From DATMER01 sp963844885 (GTDB lineage Bacteria > Acidobacteriota > Thermoanaerobaculia > Multivoradales > UBA5704): DNA of 64,000 nucleotides. The stretch is from NCBI GenBank assembly GCA_963844885.1, contig CAWJQA010000020.1, forward strand, positions 1 through 64,000. The letters are read 5' to 3'. The position numbers were made by a program, and so were the translations under genes. This document shows, in pieces, positions 55,473-64,000 of the stretch. Numbering within the stretch: the stretch's first letter is position 1; the number at the start of each line of letters is the position of its first letter. The notes beneath the pieces are model-generated. The model saw only the letters and a program-made list of their open reading frames with translations. It was not told where the DNA came from and did not search any database.

Positions 55473-58400
55473 CTTGGCTCCTTCGTCGCCAGGGCGCGCA
55501 CCTCCGTGCGCCATTTCCAGATTTTGTAGATCGCCGGGTAGACCAGCAGCTCCAGCAGGAACGAGGTCACCAGACCGCCGATCATCGGTGCGGCGATGCG
55601 TTTCATCACGTCGGCTCCGGCCGAGGTCGACCAGAGGATCGGCAGCAGACCCATGAAGGCGGCGCTGACCGTCATCATTTTCGGCCGGACGCGCTTGACC
55701 GCGCCGTGGACGATCGCCTCGTCCAGATCGTGGCGGCTGCGCAGCCGGCCTTCCCGCTTCGCTTCGTCGTAGGAGAGATCCAGGAAGAGCAGCATGAACA
55801 CGCCGGTCTCCGCGTCCAGGCCGAGCAACGCGATCATTCCGATCCAGGCGGCGATGGACACGTTGTAGCCCAGGACGTGGAACAGCCAGATCGCGCCCAC
55901 GGCCGAGAACGGCACCGCGAGCATCACCACCAGGGCCTTGAACGCCGAACGGGTATTCAAGTAGAGCAGCGTGAAAATCAACGCGAGCGTCACCGGCACC
56001 ACGATCTTCAGCCGCTCCCGCACCCGGACCATGTTCTCGTACTGGCCGCTCCACTGGAGTGTGGTCCCCGGCGGCAGCTCCAGCTTCGCCAGCACCGCCC
56101 GCTTCGCCTCTTCCACGTAGCCGCCGATGTCTCGGCCGTCCACGTCCACGTACACGTAGCCGGCGAGAAAACCGTTTTCATCCCGGATCATCGACGGCCC
56201 CTGAGTGAGCTGAATATCCGCCACCTGCACCAGCGGCACCTGCGCGCCGGTCGGCGTGGCGACCAGGACGCGGTCGAGCCGGTCCGGATCGTCGCGCAGC
56301 TCGCGCGGATAGCGGACGTTGACCGGATAGCGCGCCCGGCCCTCCAGCGTGGTGGTAACGTTTTCGCCGCCGATCGCGGTCGCGATCACCATCTGGAGCT
56401 GCTGGATCGTCAAACCGTAGCGGGCGAGCTGGTCGCGCCGCGGCACGATGTCCACGAAATAGCCGCCGGCCACCCTCTCGGCATAGACGCTGCGCGTGCC
56501 GCGGACGTTGCGGAGGATCGCCTCCAACTGCTCGCCGACGCGCTCGACCTCCTTGAGATCGGCGCCGAAAACCTTGACCCCGACCGGCGTGCGGACGCCG
56601 GTGCTCAGCATGTCGATCCGCCCCTTGATCGGCATCGTCCAGGCGCTGGTGACGCCGGGTGTGCGCACGGCGCGGTCCATCCCGTCGATCAGCTCCTCGT
56701 AGGAGATCCGGTCCGGCCAGAACGGACGGAACGCGGGCTTCACCCATTCGGGTACCCGGCTGGAATACCAGCGCTCCTTCTGCCGCCATTCCGTCTCGGG
56801 CTTGAGCACGATCGTGGTCTCGAACATCGAAAACGGCGCGGGGTCCGTGGACGTGTCCGCGCGGCCGGCCTTGCCGAAAACCCGTTCCACCTCGGGGAAG
56901 CCTTTGAGCACGCGGTCCTGGGCCTGCAACAACTCCTGCGCCTGCGCCACGGAGACGCCCGGGAGCGTCGTGGGCATGTAAAGGATGGTCCCTTCATGGA
57001 GCGGCGGCATGAACTCCGAGCCGAGCCGGAAATACATCGGGAGCGATACCGCCACCAGCGCCACCGCGCTGCCGATCACCGCCCAGGGGTGCCGCAGCAC
57101 GAAGCGGCAGACGGGCTCGTACACCTTGAAGATGGTGCGGCTGATCGGGTGGCGCTCCTCGGAGTGATAGGTGCCGACGGCCGTGCCCGTGGCCAGGCGC
57201 GCCAGCCAGCGCGGCCGGAACGTGAACGGATCCATGCGGGTGAACAGCATCCGCAGGGCCGGATCGAGCGTGATCGCAAGCAGCGCGGCCACGGCCATGG
57301 CAAGGTTTTTCGAGTACGCCAGCGGCTTGAACAGCCGCCCCTCCTGGTCCACCAGCGCGAACACCGGCAGGAAGGCCACCGCCACCACCAGCAGCGAGAA
57401 GAACACCGACGGCCCCACCTCCTGGAGCGCCTCCAGGCGTACCTGGTGGAAATCCCCCTTGCGGCCTCCCGCGTCCCAGTGGTGCAGCTTGTTATAGGCG
57501 TTTTCCACCTCCACGATGGCGCCGTCCACCAGCACGCCGATCGAGATCGCGATGCCGGCGAGCGACATGATGTTGATCGAGACGCCGGCGTAGTACAGCG
57601 GGATGAAGGCGAGGAGGACCGAGACCGGAATCGTCACGATGGGCACGATCGCCGAAGGGATGTGCCAGAGGAAGATCAGGATGACGAGCGAGACGATGAC
57701 CATCTCCACCACCAGCTCGTGCCTGAGCGTGTGGAGCGCGCGCTCGATCAGGTCCGAGCGGTCGTAGGTGGTGACGATCTCCACCCCGTCCGGCAGGCTT
57801 GGCTCGAGATCCCGGAGCTTGGCCTCGACGCGGCGGATGACGTTGAGCGCGTTCTCGCCGTGGCGCATGACCACGATGCCGGCCACGTGGTCGCCGAGAC
57901 CGTCGAGGTCGGAGACCCCGCGCCGGATTTCGGGTCCGAGATCCACCTGGGCCACGTCGCGCAGCAGCACGGGCACGCCGCCCGGACCGACCTTGAGCAC
58001 GATCTGGCCGAAATCCTCCGGGCTCTTCGCGTATCCCCGGCCGCGCACCATGTACTCGGTGCCGCTCCATTCGATCAGCCGGCCGCCGACCTCGTTGTTC
58101 GATTCGCGCAGGGCCTTGACCACCTCGTCGAGCGGCAGGCCGTAGGCCGCCAGCCGGTTGGGATCGACCGTCACCTGGTATTGCTTCACGAAGCCGCCGA
58201 CGGCCGCGACCTCGGCCACGCCGGGCACCGATTGGAGGGCGTAGCGCAGCGTCCAATCCTGATAGGAACGCAGATCCTCCAGCGAGTGCGTGCCGGAGCG
58301 GTCCACCAGCGCGTATTGATAGATCCAGCCGACGCCGGTGGCGTCCGGGCCGAGCTCGGTCTGGACGCCGTCGGGGAGGCGGGCCTGGATCTTCGAAAGG

Positions 58401-58735
58401 TATTCCAAGACCCGCGAGCGCGCCCAGTAGAGGTCGGTCCCGTCCTGGAAGATCACGTAGACGTAGGAGAATCCGAAATCCGAGTAGCCGCGGACGGCCT
58501 TGACGCCGGGGGCGCCGAGCATCGCGGTGACGACCGGATAGGTGACCTGGTCTTCGACGATGTCCGGCGAGCGGTCCCACTTCGAGTAGACGATCACCTG
58601 CGTGTCCGACAGGTCGGGCAGGGCGTCCAGTCGGATGACCTGGAGGGTCCAGACGGAGAACGCCACCAGGGCGCCCACGCCGAGCAGGACGATCCAGGGG
58701 TTCGTCGCCGACCAGCCGATGATCCGGCGGATCAC
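55469..58735 (-). CDS. cusA: CusA/CzcA-type heavy-metal RND efflux pump
   Basis: The 1088-residue inner-membrane proton antiporter has twelve membrane helices and two large periplasmic loops. It has SDTQVIVYSKWDRSPDIVED, AGIAISIGVLVDGAIVEVEN (proton-relay Asp), ARSRVLEYLSKIQARLPDGV and the second-half LYLNTRSAFKALVVMLAVPF. Met residues in FSMFETT and RIDMLSTG match two of the copper/silver-binding methionines of CusA, which favours monovalent Cu/Ag over Zn/Co/Cd. The start overlaps the adaptor stop by 4 nt. It is the central pump of the tripartite system encoded by this operon. Confidence 0.9.
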   Translation of the reverse strand: MIRRIIGWSATNPWIVLLGVGALVAFSVWTLQVIRLDALPDLSDTQVIVYSKWDRSPDIVEDQVTYPVVTAMLGAPGVKAVRGYSDFGFSYVYVIFQDGTDLYWARSRVLEYLSKIQARLPDGVQTELGPDATGVGWIYQYALVDRSGTHSLEDLRSYQDWTLRYALQSVPGVAEVAAVGGFVKQYQVTVDPNRLAAYGLPLDEVVKALRESNNEVGGRLIEWSGTEYMVRGRGYAKSPEDFGQIVLKVGPGGVPVLLRDVAQVDLGPEIRRGVSDLDGLGDHVAGIVVMRHGENALNVIRRVEAKLRDLEPSLPDGVEIVTTYDRSDLIERALHTLRHELVVEMVIVSLVILIFLWHIPSAIVPIVTIPVSVLLAFIPLYYAGVSINIMSLAGIAISIGVLVDGAIVEVENAYNKLHHWDAGGRKGDFHQVRLEALQEVGPSVFFSLLVVAVAFLPVFALVDQEGRLFKPLAYSKNLAMAVAALLAITLDPALRMLFTRMDPFTFRPRWLARLATGTAVGTYHSEERHPISRTIFKVYEPVCRFVLRHPWAVIGSAVALVAVSLPMYFRLGSEFMPPLHEGTILYMPTTLPGVSVAQAQELLQAQDRVLKGFPEVERVFGKAGRADTSTDPAPFSMFETTIVLKPETEWRQKERWYSSRVPEWVKPAFRPFWPDRISYEELIDGMDRAVRTPGVTSAWTMPIKGRIDMLSTGVRTPVGVKVFGADLKEVERVGEQLEAILRNVRGTRSVYAERVAGGYFVDIVPRRDQLARYGLTIQQLQMVIATAIGGENVTTTLEGRARYPVNVRYPRELRDDPDRLDRVLVATPTGAQVPLVQVADIQLTQGPSMIRDENGFLAGYVYVDVDGRDIGGYVEEAKRAVLAKLELPPGTTLQWSGQYENMVRVRERLKIVVPVTLALIFTLLYLNTRSAFKALVVMLAVPFSAVGAIWLFHVLGYNVSIAAWIGMIALLGLDAETGVFMLLFLDLSYDEAKREGRLRSRHDLDEAIVHGAVKRVRPKMMTVSAAFMGLLPILWSTSAGADVMKRIAAPMIGGLVTSFLLELLVYPAIYKIWKWRTEVRALATKEPR

Positions 58736-60279
58736 AGGTCACCTTCCGGGTGACCTTGGCGATCCTCGCTTCCTTTCATTCCGGCGACGGCGGCGCGCAG
58801 GCGCGACTCGGAGTCGAGCAGGAAGTTGGCGCGGATCGCCACGACCTCGCCCGCGTCGAGCCCGGCCAGCACCATGGCCAGGCCGTCTCCGCGGACACCC
58901 ACCTGGATCTGGCGCGGCTCGAAGCCGGTGGCCGTCTGCACGAACACGACCTGCCTCACGCCCGTGTCGAGCACCGCGGAGTCGGGGATGACGACGCCTT
59001 CGGCCGCGGCCAGCTCCGGGGTCACGTCCACGTACATCCCGGGCTTGAGCTGGAGATCCGGATTCGAAAGCTCGATGCGCACCTTGACCGTGCGGCTTTC
59101 GGGGTTGAGGAACGGATAGATGAACGACACCCGCCCGGAGCGAATCGCGGTGGGGTCGTAGGGCAGGTGGAGAGAAACCTTTTGACCCACGGCGAGGGCG
59201 CGGCTCTCGTATTCGTAGAAGTCGGCTTCCACCCAGACCTGCGACAGGTCGGTGACGGTGAGCAGGTCCAGGCCGGGGCCGACCTCCATGCCGTCGAAAA
59301 TCTCCTTGCCGGTGACGTAGCCGCCGGTGGGAGCGTAGAGCGTCACGGTGCGCTGCGGCTTGCCCGTGCGGTCGAGCTGGTCGATCAGACCGCGGGGGAC
59401 GTCGAGCAGCTCCAGGCGGCGGCGGGAGGCGGCGAGAAGATCCTCGCCGCCGCGCCGCACCTCGGGGAGCTGCGAGCCGGCGAAGCGCTGCGCGGCCTCG
59501 CGGGCGCTCAGGTATTCCTCCTGGCTGGCCAGCAGCTCGGGGGAGTAGATCGTGAGCAGCGGCTGGCCGCGGCGCACGACCTGGCCGGTGGAGCTCACGT
59601 AAAGCTTTTCGATCCAGCCCGAGGTCTTGGTATGGATGTGGCGGATGCGCGACTCGTCGGCGGTGACCAGGCCCACGGCGCGGGTGGAGCGGGAGAGGGT
59701 GCGGCGCTCGGCCACGGCGGTCTGCACGCCGGAGAGGCGCGTCGCCTGGGCGTCCATCTCGACCGGGGCCATTCCGGGCACGGTGGCGCGCACGCCCTGG
59801 ATTTCGTCTTCGTAGACCGCGACGTAATCCATCCCCATCTCGTCCTTCTTCGGCACGGGCGAGGTGACCTTGGGGTCCATGGGGTTGCGGTAGAAGACGA
59901 CCTTGCGCTCACCTTTCTCCGCCGGAGTCTCTTGCTTTTCCGCCCGGGTCTCCGCGGGGACCAGGCGCATGCCGCAGATCGGGCAGTCCCCGGGCTTGTC
60001 GGAGACGTAGTCGGGGTGCATGGGGCAGTGGTATTTGACGGCGGCGGCCTGGGGCGCCTGTTGGCAGGCACCGACGGAAAGGACCAAAAGGACCAAAAGG
60101 ACGAAAAGGAGGGCCCTCACCCCCCGGCCCCCTCTCCCGGTCCGCCCGAGTCCCCCTCCCCGGGAGAGGGGGAGACTTGCATGCATGCTGCTTTTCGGGT
60201 GTGCGGTGGCGCCCCTCTCCCGGGGCGGGTGGACTCGGGCGGACCGGGAGAGGGGTCGGGGGTGAAGGCTCTTTCTCAT
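58732..60279 (-). CDS. RND periplasmic adaptor with heavy-metal-binding domain (CusB type)
   Basis: The adaptor links the pump to the outer-membrane factor. A heavy-metal-binding domain (YHCPMHPDYVSDKPGDCPIC, GMRLVP) comes first, a second metal-binding segment (FYRNPMDPKVTSPVPKKDEM) follows, then the barrel-sandwich and helical hairpin region (WIEKLYVSSTGQVVRRGQPL, TIYSPELLASQEEYLSAREA) and a beta-barrel. Two starts are possible. The ATG at 60279 overlaps the outer-membrane-factor stop by 4 nt but puts 53 residues of REP-like sequence first. The GTG at 60120 gives a clean lipoprotein signal (RALLFVLLVLLVLSVGACQQ, lipobox VGAC). The GTG is probably the functional start and the ATG the ancestral one. 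Confidence 0.85.
   Translation of the reverse strand: MRKSLHPRPLSRSARVHPPRERGATAHPKSSMHASLPLSRGGGLGRTGRGGRGVRALLFVLLVLLVLSVGACQQAPQAAAVKYHCPMHPDYVSDKPGDCPICGMRLVPAETRAEKQETPAEKGERKVVFYRNPMDPKVTSPVPKKDEMGMDYVAVYEDEIQGVRATVPGMAPVEMDAQATRLSGVQTAVAERRTLSRSTRAVGLVTADESRIRHIHTKTSGWIEKLYVSSTGQVVRRGQPLLTIYSPELLASQEEYLSAREAAQRFAGSQLPEVRRGGEDLLAASRRRLELLDVPRGLIDQLDRTGKPQRTVTLYAPTGGYVTGKEIFDGMEVGPGLDLLTVTDLSQVWVEADFYEYESRALAVGQKVSLHLPYDPTAIRSGRVSFIYPFLNPESRTVKVRIELSNPDLQLKPGMYVDVTPELAAAEGVVIPDSAVLDTGVRQVVFVQTATGFEPRQIQVGVRGDGLAMVLAGLDAGEVVAIRANFLLDSESRLRAAVAGMKGSEDRQGHPEGDL
60115..60268. repeat. Inverted pair of REP-like elements at the 5' end of the adaptor gene
   Basis: CCCTCACCCCCCGGCCCCCT (60115 on) and the reverse-complement copy ending GAGAGGGGTCGGGGGTGAAG (to 60268) face each other over a 36-bp centre containing GCATGCATGC. 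The element lies between the overlap with the upstream gene and the lipoprotein signal, and the frame stays open across it. Confidence 0.75.
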
Positions 60280-61484
60280 GGCAGGCTCCTCAACCGTTGC
60301 AGCTCGGCCCAGGTGGTATAAAGATCGGCTTCGCGGCGGGCGAGCTGGGTTCTCGCCTCCAGCCAGAGGCCGAAGTCCTCGATCACGGTGGAAAAATCAC
60401 CGCGGGCCGCCAGGTACGAGGTGCGGGCGGCGTCCAGGACGGCGCTGCTCTGCGGCACGATGGCCTCGCGGAAGAGCGTCACCTGGCGCTCGGCCTGCTG
60501 CCGGCGGGCGGCGAGCCGGGCGGTCTCGGCGGCGGTCATGGCCTCGGCGTCGCGCAGCTCCTGGCGGGCCATCTCGACCTCCCGCTCGGCGGCGCGGATC
60601 ATGGGCTCCTGTTTGTTCGTTTTCCAGAACGGCAGCTCCACGCCGAACCGCAGCGTCAGGACCGCGCCGAGCGGACCGCGGCCGGCGAGACCGGCGGAGG
60701 GAGAGAAATCCGGTTTGAGATCCAGCCGGGCCGCGGCCAGCCGGCGCTCGGCCAGGGCCACGGCGGCGCGGGCGACCTCGATGTCTGCTGAAGTGGCCTC
60801 CTGCTGGTCCAGAGAGACTTTCGGCAGCTCTGTGATCTCACCCAGGGTGACGGGACGGCCGAGCCAGCGTCCCAGCTCCGCCACCATCGCGGCGCGTTCG
60901 GCGGCCAGGTCCTCGAGCTGCTCGCCGAGCCGGCTGACCTGGAGCTGCGCCTTGAGCACGGCCTCCTGCTCGGTGCCGCCGGAGGCATAGCGGCTGGCGG
61001 CGGTGGCGGAGAGCATGTCGACCAGCTCGTGGGCGGCGGTGAGCGCCTGGCGCTCCCGGTCAACCGCGTAGATCTTGCCGTAGAGCACCCGCACCTCCGC
61101 GGTGATGCGGGCCTCCAGCGCGGCGACGCGGGCGGCGCGCAGAGCCGTCTCCGCCGCCGCGGCCTCGCCGCGCGCCCGGCGCTTGCCGGGGTAGGGGAGA
61201 GACTGCCGGACCTCCACGCCGATCATGGACATGGGCATCTTTCCCACCGTGTAGTCCGGGAAATTCTCGTTCTGAAACATCCCTTCGACCATCGGGTCGG
61301 GGAGCGCGATGGCCGGCCGCTCCATCTCGCGGGTGGCGGCGAGGCTTTCACGGAGCGCGGCCAGGGCCGGCGAGCCGGCGAGGGCCATCCGCACCAGCTC
61401 GTCGGCGGACGGGACACGATCCTGGGCCAGGGCAGGCAGACTCAAGCCGACAGCCAGGATCCCAATGAAAAGTCTGTGCTGCAT
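60276..61484 (-). CDS. TolC/CusC-like outer-membrane efflux protein
   Basis: The 402-residue protein starts at the ATG at 61484, which follows GGAGGTTTCTTT. A signal peptide (LFIGILAVGLSLPALAQ) is followed by the duplicated outer-membrane efflux domain: EMERPAIALPDPMVEGMFQN, SLPYPGKRRARGEAAAAETA, ARITAEVRVLYGKIYAVDRE, and the second half RTSYLAARGDFSTVIEDFGL, then YTTWAELQRLRSLP. The protein forms the outer-membrane exit duct. Its stop overlaps the upstream start option of the adaptor gene by 4 nt. Confidence 0.88.
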   Translation of the reverse strand: MQHRLFIGILAVGLSLPALAQDRVPSADELVRMALAGSPALAALRESLAATREMERPAIALPDPMVEGMFQNENFPDYTVGKMPMSMIGVEVRQSLPYPGKRRARGEAAAAETALRAARVAALEARITAEVRVLYGKIYAVDRERQALTAAHELVDMLSATAASRYASGGTEQEAVLKAQLQVSRLGEQLEDLAAERAAMVAELGRWLGRPVTLGEITELPKVSLDQQEATSADIEVARAAVALAERRLAAARLDLKPDFSPSAGLAGRGPLGAVLTLRFGVELPFWKTNKQEPMIRAAEREVEMARQELRDAEAMTAAETARLAARRQQAERQVTLFREAIVPQSSAVLDAARTSYLAARGDFSTVIEDFGLWLEARTQLARREADLYTTWAELQRLRSLP

Positions 61485-61556
61485 AAAGAAACCTCCGGTC
61501 ACACGTCTTCCGGGAGCACCGCGTAACGGCGCACGGAACGGATCAGACCGGAGGCT

Positions 61557-61961
61557 TCAAATCAGAAAGACGGCGTAGAGCGTATACAGGCCGACATCGG
61601 CGTGGATGGGTGGCGGAAGGGGGGAGAGGCGCACCGGCGACGCATCTTGCGGAGCGGGCTCGGCGGGGGTAAGTGGAGAGAATTGCGCGCAGAGCGGAGC
61701 CGGTGCCGTGGTCGGTGTGGCGGTGGCGGGTGCCGCGGCCCGGATCAGGCCACAGCAGTCCCCGGCGGGGGCCACCTCCTTGCCGCCGCAGCAGGCCGGG
61801 TGGATCTCCGGTGCGCTCTCCCCATGGCAACCCGACATGTGGGTGGCCGGCGCGGGCGTACACGCGCAATCGGCCCAGTTGGGCCCCGTGAGCCAGCCCA
61901 GCAGGGCCAGCAAGGCCACGAAAGTGGCCGTCGCGATGCGGGTTCGTCCGGTGCGCCTCAT
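61557..61961 (-). CDS. Small Cys-rich protein (DUF2946-like), first gene of the metal-efflux operon
   Basis: The 134-residue protein has one N-terminal membrane segment or signal (ATFVALLALLGWLTGPNWAD) and then a Cys/His-rich part (CACTPAPATHMSGCHGESAP, HPACCGGKEVAPAGDCCGLI) with an Ala/Pro-rich linker, ending in a short hydrophobic segment (LYTLYAVFLI). The pattern resembles DUF2946-like proteins found next to copper-efflux genes. Metal binding is inferred from the cysteines. It lies 72 bp upstream of the outer-membrane factor. Confidence 0.7.
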   Translation of the reverse strand: MRRTGRTRIATATFVALLALLGWLTGPNWADCACTPAPATHMSGCHGESAPEIHPACCGGKEVAPAGDCCGLIRAAAPATATPTTAPAPLCAQFSPLTPAEPAPQDASPVRLSPLPPPIHADVGLYTLYAVFLI

Positions 61962-62437
61962 GGTTTGAACTCTAGCCGACCCTGTCCCCGCCCGCGCCAT
62001 TCCGGGAGGCGGTTTCCTGCCACCCGAAAGGGCGGTATCAAAAGGATAACATGAAGAGGATACATGGAAAAGCCGACCCCCTGGGGCACCGCTGGCGCGG
62101 TGATCGGTCCGGCTGCGGCGCTTCCGGGCCGTCGGGGGTCGGCAACCGCGGCCAGGAGCCGCGGGGATGGCAGGACCGGCGGGGGGCGGGGCACAGGGAG
62201 GTGCGACGCCAGCCCGCCAAAGCTGGTCAGTCCGTGCCGGCCGCCTCGCCGGCCGCCACAGGGGCGGCCGCCCCGTCCGTCGCAGGGCAATCCTTTTCCG
62301 CGCAGAAGAGGACTCCCGCAGACGGAACGAGCGCACCGATCATAGAGACGGAGGGGTTTGTGCGGAGAGGGCCGGGACGCCTGACCATGCGAGTGATGTT
62401 ACTCCTGGATTTCAGAGAGTGCAAATCCGGGGGGCAA
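61962..62437. other. Intergenic region between divergent metal-export units
   Basis: These 476 bases lie between the efflux operon and the CDF gene. Open frames exist on both strands but none has a domain, a good ribosome site or a conserved-looking composition. No operator or promoter is clear to me, although divergent metal-responsive control is expected here. Confidence 0.5.
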
Positions 62438-62512
62438 GGACCAAAAGGACTGCAAAGACACCAAGGACAAGGAGCTTTTCGGTCTTTGCAGTCCTTGCGG
62501 TCTTTTTGGTCC
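62438..62512. repeat. Long hairpin upstream of the CDF gene
   Basis: GGACCAAAAGGACTGCAAAGAC (first arm from 62438, 22 bases) and the inverted sequence ending GGTCTTTTTGGTCC (62482-62512) pair with a 9-base interruption. It lies 42 bp before the CDF start, in the 5' leader, where it could affect transcription or translation. Confidence 0.6.
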
Positions 62513-62553
62513 TTTGCCGGGACCGCGGAGAGTCGTGCAAGAATCCGCATACG

Positions 62554-63471
62554 ATGGGTCACCATCACGATCACGGCCACAGCCATTCGCAGGGGGGGCA
62601 CGCGCATGGCGCCGGCAACCGCCGCCGCCTCGCCTGGACGCTCGCGCTCGCCGCGTCCTATATGTTCGCCGAGGCGGTCGGCGGATGGCTCACGGGGTCG
62701 CTCGCCCTCCTCGCCGACGCCGGGCACATGCTCTCCGACGCCGCCGCGCTCGGCCTGTCGCTGTTCGCCATGTGGATCGCGCAGCGCCCGCCCAACCCGC
62801 GCCGGACGTGGGGCTACTACCGCACGGAGATCCTCGCCGCTCTCGCCAACGGCGCCGCGCTGGTGGCCATCTCCGTCTGGGTCGTGGTGGAAGCCGTGCA
62901 GCGCTTCCGCAATCCTTCCGCGGTGAACGCTCCGGTGATGATGGCGATCGCGGCCGGCGGCCTGGTGGTGAACCTGATCGGCCTGCGCATCCTGAGCGGC
63001 GGGCGCGATGAGAGCCTCAACGTCCGCGGCGCCTGGCTGCACGTGCTCACCGACGCCCTCGGCAGCGTCCAGGCCATCGCGGCCGGCGTCCTGATCTGGG
63101 CTTACGGCTGGCAGTGGGCCGATCCGCTGGCGTCGATCCTCATCTCGGTCCTCGTCGTCTTTTCCGCGTGGCACCTGCTGCGCGACACGGTCGGCGTGCT
63201 CATGGAAGGCACCCCTTCCCACATCGACCTGGACGACGTTCGCAACACCCTGGCCGGCCTGCCGGGCGTCGCGGGGGTCCACGACCTCCACGTCTGGACC
63301 ATCACCAGTGGCATGGAGGCCCTCTCGGTCCACCTGGTGGTGGCGGACGAGGCCTCCAACGGCACCCTTCTCCGGAGTGCCCGTGCCTCGCTTCACGACC
63401 GGTTCGGCATCCACCACGCCACGGTCCAGATCGAGCCGGAAGACTGCGAAGAGCACCGCAGCCATCCGTAG
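62554..63471 (+). CDS. Cation diffusion facilitator (CDF) metal exporter
   Basis: The 305-residue protein starts at the ATG at 62554, where a His-rich leader begins (GHHHDHGHSHSQGGHAHG), a metal-collecting tail of Zn-type CDF proteins. Six membrane helices follow. The second holds LLADAGHMLSDAAALGLSLF, with the HxxxD metal site, and the fifth holds GAWLHVLTDALGSVQAIAAG. The cytoplasmic tail is the usual ferredoxin-like domain (GVAGVHDLHVWTITSGMEAL). The fit is best with ZitB/CzcD, so Zn2+ (or Cd2+/Co2+) export by proton exchange is likely. It is divergent from the Cus-type operon. Confidence 0.93.
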   Translation: MGHHHDHGHSHSQGGHAHGAGNRRRLAWTLALAASYMFAEAVGGWLTGSLALLADAGHMLSDAAALGLSLFAMWIAQRPPNPRRTWGYYRTEILAALANGAALVAISVWVVVEAVQRFRNPSAVNAPVMMAIAAGGLVVNLIGLRILSGGRDESLNVRGAWLHVLTDALGSVQAIAAGVLIWAYGWQWADPLASILISVLVVFSAWHLLRDTVGVLMEGTPSHIDLDDVRNTLAGLPGVAGVHDLHVWTITSGMEALSVHLVVADEASNGTLLRSARASLHDRFGIHHATVQIEPEDCEEHRSHP

Positions 63472-63537
63472 AGCCGCCGCTCCGGGCAGATTTTGCTAAA
63501 ATCGCCAGACGTCTCTTTCTTCACCAAGGGGTTGTCT

Positions 63538-64000
63538 ATGCGCCGTACCCGTTCCCTGCGGCTGTCCCTGGCCGTCGCGTCCCTGTTGCTGCCGGCCTCG
63601 CTCCAGGCCGCTTCCCAGCTCATCCACGTCCCCAAGGACGCCAAGGATCTCCAGCAGGCCATCGACACCATCGGCGACGGCGGCGTGATCGAGGTCGCGG
63701 CGGGGACCTATGCCACGCCGCCGCGCGGCTATTCGATCGCGAACGAGAAGAAAGGCTTCACCCTCCGGGCCGTGGGCACGGTGATCCTCAACGGCGCCGG
63801 AACCAATCAGGTTCTGCGCTACGAGAACAGCCGGCGCGACCGCGGCAAGCTGGTCACGTTCGAGGGACTCACCTTCCGCAACGGATTTTCCGAGGCGGAG
63901 GGCTATGCCGGCGGCGTCACCCTGAGCGCGGCCGAAGCCGTCTTCGTGGGCTGCGCGTTCGAGGACAATCGGGCGACCGGCCACACCAGCGGCGGCGGCG
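63538..64000 (+). CDS. Right-handed beta-helix (pectin lyase-like) secreted protein, partial
   Basis: Only the first 154 residues are in the window; the gene runs off the right edge. The ATG at 63538 opens a signal peptide (LRLSLAVASLLLPASLQA). After it comes the start of a parallel beta-helix: LQQAIDTIGDGGVIEVAAGT, then GFTLRAVGTVILNG, FEGLTFRNGF and GGVTLSAAEAVFVGCAFEDN, with the spacing of NosD/right-handed repeat proteins. It is probably an extracellular or cell-surface polysaccharide-binding or degrading protein. Confidence 0.8.
   Translation, partial: MRRTRSLRLSLAVASLLLPASLQAASQLIHVPKDAKDLQQAIDTIGDGGVIEVAAGTYATPPRGYSIANEKKGFTLRAVGTVILNGAGTNQVLRYENSRRDRGKLVTFEGLTFRNGFSEAEGYAGGVTLSAAEAVFVGCAFEDNRATGHTSGGG

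Noticed and set aside
55253..58753. Plus-strand open frame of about 1166 codons
   Set aside because: It is the antisense of the CusA-type pump gene, and its translation is Arg/His/Asp-rich low complexity.

Overview
The window is high-GC bacterial chromosome. Three kinds of gene point to Acidobacteriota, probably a Thermoanaerobaculia or Holophagae-like lineage: large helix-turn-helix/TPR regulators, DUF4388 and DUF1844 proteins, and several uncharacterised large membrane proteins. This is an inference from protein style, because no rRNA or tRNA gene is present. Short intergenic distances and 4-nt ATGA overlaps are common, and many spacers carry GC-rich REP-like palindromes.

Layout. 1-2752: a frame-broken RHS/YD-repeat gene running off the left edge. 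2753-3430: an array of 20-bp repeats and a terminator. 3431-8375: a small helical protein, two paralogous HTH-TPR regulators on either side of a small exported peptide gene, and an unknown translationally coupled pair. 8405-18925: a PLP decarboxylase, then EnvC-like, CtpA-like, YibQ-like and YfhO-like genes, then an FtsX-type permease and its ATPase. 19069-21921: the esterase tesA, divergent from that ABC pair as in E. coli, then a RES/Xre toxin-antitoxin pair and mazG. 21942-25311: a DUF1844, TPR-membrane and DUF4388 cluster. 25469-28317: a dnaK-hsp20-hspR heat-shock operon with a HAIR-like operator over its promoter. 28518-31606: a DnaC/IstB-like ATPase and a SPOR-SpoIID lipoprotein.

31607-33379 is a repeat-rich gene desert holding a second ~20.5-bp-period array, direct repeats and a 286-bp inverted repeat. 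33380-42345 holds cas6, an Rpn-like nuclease gene, deoC, a two-module aldehyde dehydrogenase and a PHP-UvrD fusion. All of these are interrupted by single-base indels while the protein sequence stays well preserved, which suggests local consensus error more than decay. 42415-49044 holds a methyltransferase-bactofilin pair, a His/Met-rich periplasmic protein, two VOC proteins, a Cys/Met-metabolism PLP enzyme with a divergent Lrp-type regulator, a GNAT enzyme, a UPF0175/DUF3368 toxin-antitoxin pair and a DUF2071 protein. 49131-53820 holds a very large membrane protein gene (two frameshifts) coupled to a HIT protein with a Tat-like signal. A third array of phased TGTACA palindromes follows, then a Uma2 nuclease.

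55017-61961 is a tightly coupled five-gene heavy-metal efflux operon (small Cys-rich protein, outer-membrane factor, adaptor, CusA-type RND pump, DUF3347 protein). It is divergent from a CDF metal exporter (62554-63471). The window ends inside a beta-helix protein.

Most distinctive points: three unrelated intergenic arrays that share a ~20-20.6 bp period (about two DNA turns); the HTH-TPR/exported-peptide locus, which resembles an RRNPP-type signalling arrangement; a CtpA homologue without its Ser/Lys dyad; a HIT protein with an export signal; and REP-like elements lodged inside coding sequence.
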